From assembly GCA_030407315.1 (NCBI GenBank), contig JALQPE010002345.1, positions 124,001 through 188,000 on the forward strand: DNA of 64,000 nucleotides, in the 5' to 3' direction. The stretch comes from Asparagopsis taxiformis. Taxonomy: Eukaryota; Rhodophyta; Florideophyceae; Bonnemaisoniales; Bonnemaisoniaceae. The notes under the pieces were generated by a model. It saw only the letters and a list, made by a program, of their open reading frames with translations. It searched no databases and had not been told where the DNA came from. Numbering within the stretch: position 1 is the first letter of the stretch; each line of letters begins with the position of its first letter. The position numbers and the translations under genes were made by a program. Of the stretch, positions 9,446 to 17,079 are shown one piece after another.

Positions 9446-10978
9446 ATGAACCCGCGCCGCGCGGCCTCACTCGTCAGATCATTCAACGCGGCCGTCACCG
9501 ACCGCGCGGCGAGTACCCAATCCACGCTACCGACCGTTCCAGCCCGTCGCCCTCGCGGGCGAAACCGAAATCACCCCCAGTCCAGACCACAAACCACTAG
9601 CTCCGATTCCCTCCCCAACATCACCCCTCCCTCCTTTGCCCCATCCCCGCCCGCTCTGCAATTCACATACCGCACAGCTCGTCTCTCCTGGATGGTTTGC
9701 CACACAGCGTCCGCTTCGTCGTCTTCTGCTTCCCCGTCTGACATCGCTCCCAAGGACCTCCGCCGCGACCGTGACCGCGAACAACGTGAACGTGCTCAAA
9801 ACGACCGAAATGCACATCTGCCTAAGCGCTCCTCATTCACAACCGCCGGCGCCGTCGGAATGGGCATGGGACTCGGCGTGCTCAATCACCGTTCCAAATC
9901 TGATACCGTGTTCATGGACTTTGATGCTTCGCTTGCCAATGAACCTTCCGCAACGGACCGTACCTTTGAATCATGCACATCGACCGTGACGACCTCCAGT
10001 AGTGCCGCTTCCTCACCGCTTTCGGAATCGAGCACCCTGTCCAAAGACGATGCTTCCATGTTGAAATCCTCGCTTCCAGATCCATCACTGACTTTCCGAT
10101 CCGCTGTCGTGTCCATTCCGCACCCGGAAAAGACCGAAAAGGGCGGTGAAGACGCTTATTTCATTCAGAAGAATGCGTTGGGCGTGTTCGACGGTGTAGG
10201 CGGCTGGGCTTCCATTGGTGTCGATGCTGGTCTGTACTCGAAGGAACTCGCACGTCTCACTGCAAACTACATATGTAATCAAGGCCCCGCCGCAGTTGTA
10301 GAGGCACTGAAGAGTGCGTCCGAAAACAACAACGCCATTGGGTCCAGTACCGCTTGTGTTATCGGGCTGGAGGGTTCTCAGCTTATTGGCGTCAACGTTG
10401 GCGACTCTGGTCTCGTTGTGATTCGCGATGGCGCAATTGTATATCGAACAACTGAACAACAGCATTACTTTAATTGTCCCTACCAAATTGGCACTGATTC
10501 ACTGGATACAGTGGATGTTGGCGGTCCCATTGACGTTCGGTTGCAGCATGGCGACTGGATCATCATGGGAACGGACGGCCTCTGGGATAATGTATTTCCG
10601 AACAACATTGTTGACATTGTAGCTTGTCACGATTCTCATTCGCGAATGCCATCACTTGCCAAGAATGACAATAGTAGTAAGCAGTACATGGGAGACGCTA
10701 CTTCTGAAGGGAGCAGTATTCTCAGTGACTGTTCTACTTCTCAACAGGGTACCGAGGATGCACAAAGAATTGCCCAGGAATTGGCAGACTATGCAGTCAA
10801 GATTGCGAACGACGAAAGAAGCTCGTCACCGTTTGCGGTTAACGCACAGAATGCCGGTCACATGTTTCTTGGCGGAAAAGTTGATGATATTACTATTATT
10901 TCAGCGCTGGTCGTGGATCCCAGTCGATGTGAAAAGTCTGTCGCGAAGGAACAAGAATCAGGCTCCAGTTTGGATTAG
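9446..10978 (+). CDS. PTC7/PPTC7-type PP2C serine/threonine phosphatase
   Basis: A single-exon 510-aa protein. The N-terminal ~210 residues are disordered and Ser/Arg/Pro-rich and begin MNPRRAASLVRSFNAAV, a good mitochondrial or plastid presequence. The catalytic domain holds the PP2C metal-binding and core motifs in PTC7 form: GGEDAYF, GVFDGVGGW, SSTACVIG, VGDSGLVVIRDG, MGTDGLWDN and, near the C-terminus, VDDITIISALV. In yeast and animals PTC7-type phosphatases act in mitochondria, including on coenzyme Q synthesis; in plants related proteins are plastidial. A Ser/Asn-rich insertion sits between GLWDN and DDIT. It converges on the ArsS-like gene with a gap of about 90 nt. Confidence 0.88.
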   Translation: MNPRRAASLVRSFNAAVTDRAASTQSTLPTVPARRPRGRNRNHPQSRPQTTSSDSLPNITPPSFAPSPPALQFTYRTARLSWMVCHTASASSSSASPSDIAPKDLRRDRDREQRERAQNDRNAHLPKRSSFTTAGAVGMGMGLGVLNHRSKSDTVFMDFDASLANEPSATDRTFESCTSTVTTSSSAASSPLSESSTLSKDDASMLKSSLPDPSLTFRSAVVSIPHPEKTEKGGEDAYFIQKNALGVFDGVGGWASIGVDAGLYSKELARLTANYICNQGPAAVVEALKSASENNNAIGSSTACVIGLEGSQLIGVNVGDSGLVVIRDGAIVYRTTEQQHYFNCPYQIGTDSLDTVDVGGPIDVRLQHGDWIIMGTDGLWDNVFPNNIVDIVACHDSHSRMPSLAKNDNSSKQYMGDATSEGSSILSDCSTSQQGTEDAQRIAQELADYAVKIANDERSSSPFAVNAQNAGHMFLGGKVDDITIISALVVDPSRCEKSVAKEQESGSSLD

Positions 10979-11069
10979 ATTTTGTTGGCGGCTCAGTACA
11001 TAGTTTGGGGATTTTAGATTTGCTATTATAGAGTAAAGTGTAATAAAATGTGATATTGCGCAGTCCAAC

Positions 11070-12395
11070 TCAAGCGAGCTCACCGCCACAGCTGGACCCG
11101 CTACCTGCCGTACATCCGTAGCAATGGTGCCCTGTTCGGATGCGTTGCCCTTTCATTTCCGCGATACTATCAATGTCAAAAACAGTCAAACCGTCTGGGA
11201 AAGCAAATGGAACCTGAGCCCTCTTTGCGACATCATACCCCAGAGTCATCTCCAGTGCGTAATTAAAATCGCAGTCGTACAAACGACCATCCCATGCAAC
11301 ATGCACCATGTCAAGACACATAACAGACTGCACTGTTGCAGCATTAAAGCTCTTCACTAACAAGTCCATGTAGTCTTGCAAGTTGTTCCTCATCATCAAA
11401 TCGTCTGCAAATCTCTTGATCGGCATGTTGGTGATGCAAATCAAGTTGGAAAACTCAATGTCAAACGCACGTTTCAATTCCGATTTATAAGCGGCTTCAA
11501 GACTCTGTTGTGCCGGTGGTAAATTAGCACCACCAGGATTGTAAACCAGATCCAACTCGAGACCTGAGCCCGGTCGGCCGTACCCAGCAGCATTCAATCT
11601 GCGCAATGCATTTATACTGGAGTCAAACACGCCATCGCCGCGTTGTTGTTCCACGTTCTGCGGTGTGTAGCATGGCAACGACGCAATCACCTTCACCCTA
11701 TGTTGCGCCAGGAACTGCACTAAATCCTCCTGTCCTGGCTCGTCCAGAACAGTCAAATTGCACCGATCCAAAACCTGTAGTCCCATGGCCGAAAATTGCT
11801 CAACCAAGTAGCGAAACTGCGCGTGCAACTCTGGAGCACCGCCAGTAATATCAACTGTCCGCAAGCTATCGGCTTGGGCGGCCAGCTCGACGAGCCGCTC
11901 GGCCACGGTGTGCAGCATGGATTCCTTCCGGGCCGGCGACGATTCGACATGGCAGTGTCGACAGGCGAGATTGCAGGTGAGACCAATGTTAATTTGCAGC
12001 GTAGTTGGGTTTCGCCGACGCAAGTGGTCTACATTTGCTTGTTCTCGAATGGTATCCGCAAAGGGGGGCGCGGATATTCTGTCCAGGGAGCGACGCTGTG
12101 ATTTTTTGGTTTCAGGTGAAATGTCTCGCGCTATGCTGACTATATTGTACTGGCGTGGGTGGCGAATCCGGCGCGGGTTGGTAGCGGGTTTGTTCGGCAA
12201 AAATGTGGTGTGACCGGAAAAGGTCGGTAGGAATGCTGGGCGGGATAACATTGGCATTTTGGGATGCAGACGAGTGAGGGGGACACAAAGTGGTCTCCAC
12301 CCGAAAGCGTGTTTGAGAGAATTCATCACGGCTTTTCTATACGCGGATCTTCCAACCGCAAAGAGCGCTGCAAAATTGTTCATATCATGGGCCAT
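11070..12395 (-). CDS. arsS: ArsS-like radical SAM enzyme (arsenosugar biosynthesis type)
   Basis: A single-exon 441-aa protein. The radical SAM cluster motif CNLACRHCH (CxxxCxxC) lies near residue 145, followed by DITGGAPELH and the distinctive downstream motifs of the ArsS group: WDGRLYDCDFN and a C-terminal Cys cluster, HCYGCTAGSGSSCGG, which presumably ligates an auxiliary iron-sulfur cluster. Bacterial ArsS joins the deoxyadenosyl group of SAM to dimethylated arsenic on the way to arsenosugars. Some relatives carry selenocysteine; here all cluster positions are Cys. The ~130-residue N-terminal extension is basic and Ser/Pro-rich, suggesting import into an organelle. The exact Met is uncertain because several lie in the leader. 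It is divergent from the TRAP-alpha gene. Confidence 0.87.
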   Translation of the reverse strand: MAHDMNNFAALFAVGRSAYRKAVMNSLKHAFGWRPLCVPLTRLHPKMPMLSRPAFLPTFSGHTTFLPNKPATNPRRIRHPRQYNIVSIARDISPETKKSQRRSLDRISAPPFADTIREQANVDHLRRRNPTTLQINIGLTCNLACRHCHVESSPARKESMLHTVAERLVELAAQADSLRTVDITGGAPELHAQFRYLVEQFSAMGLQVLDRCNLTVLDEPGQEDLVQFLAQHRVKVIASLPCYTPQNVEQQRGDGVFDSSINALRRLNAAGYGRPGSGLELDLVYNPGGANLPPAQQSLEAAYKSELKRAFDIEFSNLICITNMPIKRFADDLMMRNNLQDYMDLLVKSFNAATVQSVMCLDMVHVAWDGRLYDCDFNYALEMTLGYDVAKRAQVPFAFPDGLTVFDIDSIAEMKGQRIRTGHHCYGCTAGSGSSCGGELA

Positions 12396-12659
12396 ATCGA
12401 AAGATCAACTGAGTTGGAATACGTTTGTTCATTATTTGGCTCGTCCAATAGAACAACAACACGCAGATGCTATGCTAAATAGTTTCCGAAAGTTTGAAAA
12501 TATTGCGTACAGATTTCAACTAATTCATAACTGTCAATCAAGATAGCTAGCTTGATGAGAATTGCTATTTGTGGCCATTTTCGTTTATTAACATCGTCGA
12601 CACCGGTTTGTTCGCCTAGTTTCGATCTCAACAACGACATCTAAACTTCATCCTTCAAC
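12396..12659. promoter_or_regulatory. Divergent promoter region, ArsS-like / TRAP-alpha
   Basis: 264 nt between two start codons on opposite strands. It contains CCAAT at about 12447 and little else recognisable. It must drive both genes. Confidence 0.35.
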
Positions 12660-13618
12660 ATGGCGATAAATGGAAAAGTGAGTTTTAAATTGGCGTTCAT
12701 CGCCGGCTTGCTCTTAATGCTTTCAGCAGCATACGGTTCGTAATCATCCACAAATCCACCACGCGACGATCTGGCGTATGCCGATAGCAGCAATGTTAAC
12801 ATGTTTCATATCAATGTGTGCTGCACACCAAAGTCGTAGCAGCCAGCGAGGAAATGTCCGATGAAGATCGGGCAGCTGAAGAGGCAGCAGCTGCTGCAGT
12901 GGGCGAAGCAGCCGAGGAAGAGCTCGAAGACGAAGCCGATGCGCATGATGAGGAAGCTGATTCTGCGCGCTTTAACAGTGATAAGCACCCGCTTACAGAT
13001 ATGCCGCCGGCTGCTAAAGACGTGCAGGTCGGATATGCTTTCACGGTCGGTTTGGATGATTCAGCTGTTCTGACACTTGGGCAGGAGGCGAACGCGGTGA
13101 TTGCATTTGCGAATGGTGGACGATCGTTGTATCATGTGTGGGGCGTGATGGGCTCGTTGAATATGGCTAATTACTACAATAATTTTGTTCAGAACTTTAC
13201 GTATACAGTTGTGAACAAAACGGTATCGCCAGATGATGAGTTGAGCTTCTCGTATGCATTCACGCCGAACGAGCGGCTGGACGTGCGTTCGTTCCAGTTG
13301 TCGCTGTCTGTGTTTTACGAGGCGCAGGGATCGACAGGCAATGTTATTCGGGCGCACTCGACTACGTTTTACAATGCTACAATTGAAACGCAGCCTGGAC
13401 CTGGGTCGATGAGTAATGGGGTGTTCATGCTTATTACGTTTGTGCTGATCGGAGCTGGAGTGGGGGCGTACTTTGTGATGAAATCGACGCAGACGAAAAA
13501 CGTCACAGCACCGGAAATGGGTACATCGTCAACATCCAAGAATGAATGGCTCGAAGAGCACAATAACTTGGTGCGAACGGGTGGTGGTAGAGGGAAGAGC
13601 AAAACGTCTCGACAATGA
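12660..13618 (+). CDS. SSR1: Translocon-associated protein alpha subunit (2 exons)
   Basis: Exon 1 is 12660-12735 and exon 2 is 12834-13618; the 98-nt intron has donor GTTCGT. The spliced product is 286 aa. Exon 1 encodes a classic signal peptide (FKLAFIAGLLLMLSAAYVVAA after splicing). It is followed by a strongly acidic Glu/Asp/Ala segment (residues ~30-65), the TRAP-alpha luminal domain with ANGGRSLYHVWGVMGSLN and SYAFTPNERLD, several N-glycosylation sequons (NFT, NKT, NAT), a single transmembrane helix (FMLITFVLIGAGVGAYFVM) and a short basic cytosolic tail. The domain order matches TRAP-alpha, an ER membrane partner of Sec61 that helps translocation of some substrates. The splice is supported because it is the only way to give the mature domain a signal peptide. 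Confidence 0.93.
12736..12833 (+). other. Intron in TRAP-alpha gene
   Basis: GTTCGT donor and CAAAG acceptor, phase 1; it separates the signal peptide exon from the luminal domain exon. Confidence 0.85.
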
Positions 13619-14055
13619 AGCGATTGAACATAGACGGACACCTAATTTGTAGATTTCATTTCTAAACAAACGCCGAAACTTTGGCAATGTTTTCAATGCT
13701 TTTCGCCGTCCAGCAAGGTATACTTGCCAAATAGTGGGCTCAGGCGGAGAAACTTACTTGTTGTATTTCACGCAGCGCCCGCAATTTCTCCGCTGCGGGC
13801 CAATTGCACTGTACTTGTTGTCGCTTTTTGATAGCCAACACCTCAAAATAGTAGAGGCGCCCATGGATCGCCACTGTCGGTCGCTGATAACATCCTCGTC
13901 GCCCATCGTGCCCAAATAGCGAAGCGCAGTTGTGATCCGTCCCATCCCAACATTCCCGTACATTTATTTGCCGCAATGTACAACTGAACAGTGCAGCTTA
14001 TCCACCGCTCTGCAACATTGCACATATTGATCACACAGCGTCCAGCAGCGTGCCC
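13619..14055. other. Intergenic spacer
   Basis: About 440 nt between the TRAP-alpha stop and the acyltransferase start. I see no gene. Confidence 0.4.
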
Positions 14056-15258
14056 ATGGGCGAGGACGTCAGAAAAGACGTTACATCGACAGAAAGCAAC
14101 ATGCCCGCACCGACACCAGCAGTCAGCGCGACCGGGAATTCGCCCGCGACAAGCGAAATGATTCACGACTACTTTGCGCCGTACAAGCGCATCAGCAAGC
14201 CTTGGGATATGTATGAGCGTTTCAAAACGGTGTTTGTTTCCATTTTCATCCTGCCGTTTCGCGTTTTATTCCTCTTTATTGCTGGTGGTATGTTGTTCGT
14301 CGTCGCGACGGTAGCTATGATGGGCATTTCAAGTGCAGACGATGCGACAAGCTCGGAGGAAAGCGACCCTGAAAATGATCAGCTTTTCAGTCCGTTGCCT
14401 TTGTGGCGCAAGGCGTTGCTGGCGACCATGTTCCCGATTGCTCGTTCCATTCTATTTGTCTCATTCGGTGTGTATTACATCAAGACGGACACGCAGCAAT
14501 TTTCGGATGAAGTGCCGCGCAAAGCAAATTCGCCATCGGAAGCGTTCGTGATTGTTGGCAATCATTTGGGGTACATTGACATTTTGGTGCTTCTTTGCAA
14601 GTATCGCGGCTCGTTTGTCGCCAAAGGGGATTTGGAATTTACACCGATTGTGGGCAGAATTGCGCGGGCACTGCAGTGTATGTTTGTTCGCAAGAATCAA
14701 TCACTTACATCGCAGTTGATCACGAGAGTTCGCTCAACGTATCAATGTCACACGAAGAGGAAAACGTGCTCGGGTTGTCCGTCGTGTATGAGTAAGCTAG
14801 TTATTTTCCCGGAGGGAACAACCACGAACGGCACATCGATGGTGGCATTTCGGACAGGGGTGTTCAATGCGGGACTGCCGGTGAAGCCGATTTGTATTCG
14901 GTTTCCGTACAAGCATTTTAATTTATCATGGGAAACGATTCGGTTCCGTGAGCATCTATTTCGCACGATGACACAGTTTTGCAACCGGGTACACATCACG
15001 GAACTACCGGTGTATGAACCTTCGGAGGCGGAAATGAACGATTCGCGGCTGTTTGCATCGAATGTTCAGACGGAAATGGCACGTGTTTTGAACCAGCCAA
15101 TATTTCCGCTGAATCGCAAGCACAAGTTTCTGTACCACTCATATCTGCTCGGTAAGGAGGAAAACGAGGCGGAAGTTTTGATGAAAGCTGCCAAACTGTC
15201 GAGGGAAGACGATCAACTGGTGTTCATTAATAGAAATCGAACACTGGATGCAGTGTGA
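14056..15258 (+). CDS. PlsC-domain 1-acylglycerol-phosphate / lysophospholipid acyltransferase
   Basis: A single-exon ~400-aa protein. The ATG at 14056 (MGEDVRK) is preferred over an upstream in-frame GTG. After ~40 polar residues come two hydrophobic segments (TVFVSIFILPFRVLFLFIAG and the ATMFPIARSILFVSFGVYY region), then the PlsC acyltransferase domain. Motif I is NHLGYID (HxxxxD catalytic pair), and motif III is FPEGTTTNGTSMVAFRTG. The arrangement resembles the LPCAT/LPEAT and AGPAT9-like branch, which acylates lysophospholipids or glycerol-3-phosphate derivatives at the ER. No EF-hand is seen, unlike animal LPCAT1. A Cys-rich stretch (CHTKRKTCSGCPSC) between the motifs is unusual for the family and might bind a metal. 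The substrate cannot be assigned from sequence. Confidence 0.88.
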   Translation: MGEDVRKDVTSTESNMPAPTPAVSATGNSPATSEMIHDYFAPYKRISKPWDMYERFKTVFVSIFILPFRVLFLFIAGGMLFVVATVAMMGISSADDATSSEESDPENDQLFSPLPLWRKALLATMFPIARSILFVSFGVYYIKTDTQQFSDEVPRKANSPSEAFVIVGNHLGYIDILVLLCKYRGSFVAKGDLEFTPIVGRIARALQCMFVRKNQSLTSQLITRVRSTYQCHTKRKTCSGCPSCMSKLVIFPEGTTTNGTSMVAFRTGVFNAGLPVKPICIRFPYKHFNLSWETIRFREHLFRTMTQFCNRVHITELPVYEPSEAEMNDSRLFASNVQTEMARVLNQPIFPLNRKHKFLYHSYLLGKEENEAEVLMKAAKLSREDDQLVFINRNRTLDAV

Positions 15259-16015
15259 TTGAGTTTTGACGTGTCACGGCGTGCGGTGTCGCAATTGCGT
15301 TGTGAGTAATGGCAGCGCGGAGGGTTGTAGCCAAACATCACACTGCAGCAAATGTACAGAGTAATATAAATGTGCATCGAAGATGCAGTTATGTCAACAA
15401 TGGAACGTCGACGACGGTTTCTTACTGTGTTGTACGCGTGGCAAATGGCTGGCAGGTGGCCAGCGGTGACGTTGTGCTATGGCACGTCGGCACGCGAGCA
15501 CCAAGCAATGTAATGGTAATGATGTCACGTGACAAGCCGGGCGGTGTAATGCGCTTCGAGAGTGGGCGTCGATGTTGCACAATAAATATTGTGAAAAACA
15601 AGTTGCAGTAGCCCCGATTGCGAGATGTGCACAGAGCGCCAAAGATCGCGCACTGCCTTGCGCTGTGCTGCGCTTCACATCAGTGAGGCTGTGTCCCGAG
15701 ATGGCCCATCTATTTCGGCAAATATCGCGCCAGTGCCAGTGAGTGGCTGTCCGCGCCGTGACCGTCGCACCGACTGCCACTAATTTATTTTTTTTGTGGC
15801 CACGCAGGGAGCACATGCGCTGCCAACCGACATATTGTTGTACCGCCACCATGATTGGCCCGAACAACTGCACCAAAACCACTCCTTCGTTTCTCTGCAA
15901 ATTTCGACATGTTGCGCCATTCAATATCTTCATACCATCATTCTCAATAAATCCACTCCTCTCTCATTCAACCTTTCTCCGCTTTACTCATCTTCGCACC
16001 AATCCACCAGCACCC
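15259..16015. other. Intergenic spacer and 5' leader
   Basis: About 760 nt. The reading frame of the next gene is open back to 15743, but this part is compositionally like a leader. Minus-strand ORFs here are shadows. TTATTTTTTTT occurs at about 15784. Nothing else is recognised. Confidence 0.35.
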
Positions 16016-16783
16016 ATGGAACGTAAAACAACCACGACCAGCACCCTTGCCTATCTAGTATCCCCCTCCTCCAGACCCTTCATACCCCTGCTAACACCGC
16101 CCACCATGGTCGGAAAGCTAGCTCCAGCAGACGCTGCACGCTCCAAACGACAGGAAACGCCCGCCCCTCGCACCAAGCCGCGCTCCCCGCGTCACGTGCA
16201 ACTCGCCGCCGACAACGAGCGCAGTCAGCGCTCCGGCACAAACTATAGTAACTTTGCCTTCCCGGAGCGTCGTCGCTCCACCCGAACCGATAATCCTATC
16301 AAGGGCACCATCCTGCCCACTGTCGGTAATCGACACTATGTGTTTGTGTATGGCACGCTCAAAAAAGGCTTTGCCAATTCCCACTTGCTCGACCGTGCTA
16401 CGTTTATTGGTGAATTCCGCACCATCATCCCGTTCCCGCTCGTCGTGGGCGGCAAGTACAATTCTCCCTACCTGCTCGATTTGCCCATGAAGGGCGCCCG
16501 CGTCAAGGGAGAGGTGTACGCCGTGGACGACGCTATCCTCGCCGATTTGGATCATCTGGAGAATGTCGGTGTCAACTATAGTCGCAAAGTTGCAAAGGTT
16601 TCAAATTGTGCCGACCGATCCATGGTGGCCGACGTGTTTATCTACTTTAAGAGTAACGGTTTTGAGTCGCTGATGCACAAGGCGTACACGGACGATTATC
16701 AATGTCGTCGCTATGTGCCGCGTCACATGCGGCCAAAGAAGGAAATGGCAGTGGCGGCATCGGCATCGGGCAAGATTCAGTAA
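16016..16783 (+). CDS. Gamma-glutamylcyclotransferase-fold (AIG2/GGACT-like) protein
   Basis: I chose the ATG at 16016 (MERKTTTTS), giving 255 aa. The frame is open for 91 codons further upstream, so a longer form cannot be excluded. The first ~105 residues are basic, Ser/Pro/Arg-rich and probably disordered or a targeting leader. The domain starts at HYVFVYGTLKKGFANSHLL, the YGTLR-type substrate-binding loop of the family, and includes GARVKGEVYAVDDAILADLDHLENV, whose Glu is the expected acid-base residue. The closest type is GGACT/AIG2-like, which cyclises gamma-glutamyl amines to 5-oxoproline. Plant AIG2-like members have less clear activity, so I give only the fold. Confidence 0.85.
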   Translation: MERKTTTTSTLAYLVSPSSRPFIPLLTPPTMVGKLAPADAARSKRQETPAPRTKPRSPRHVQLAADNERSQRSGTNYSNFAFPERRRSTRTDNPIKGTILPTVGNRHYVFVYGTLKKGFANSHLLDRATFIGEFRTIIPFPLVVGGKYNSPYLLDLPMKGARVKGEVYAVDDAILADLDHLENVGVNYSRKVAKVSNCADRSMVADVFIYFKSNGFESLMHKAYTDDYQCRRYVPRHMRPKKEMAVAASASGKIQ

Positions 16784-17079
16784 CGAATGCTGCTGCTGTT
16801 ACAATGTAACATTAGCTTGCTTTGGACTTTAGCAAAGCGTCTGTATAACAAATTTATACACCAACGGCGAACAGTTTTTTCACATGAATAAAACGTAATG
16901 AGATATTTCTTGGCGTGAATGCCAAGTTTCTGGCCGTAAACGCCCTGTGCTGCAATTTTCAATGTTTTCCATGGCACCACTAAAATTGCACCCGTCGCGC
17001 TGTTATTTAATTGGAAACGACCCGCCCACACCACCAACTCTCATGACGTGCGCTGCGCCGCGCACCCGATCCTCCCGTC
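16784..17079. other. Intergenic spacer
   Basis: About 300 nt upstream of the RSH gene; no feature seen. Confidence 0.3.

Noticed and set aside
15394..15933. Minus-strand ORF of 179 aa
   Set aside because: Cys/His/Arg-rich with no domain, overlapping the leader of the cyclotransferase-like gene; likely a chance frame.
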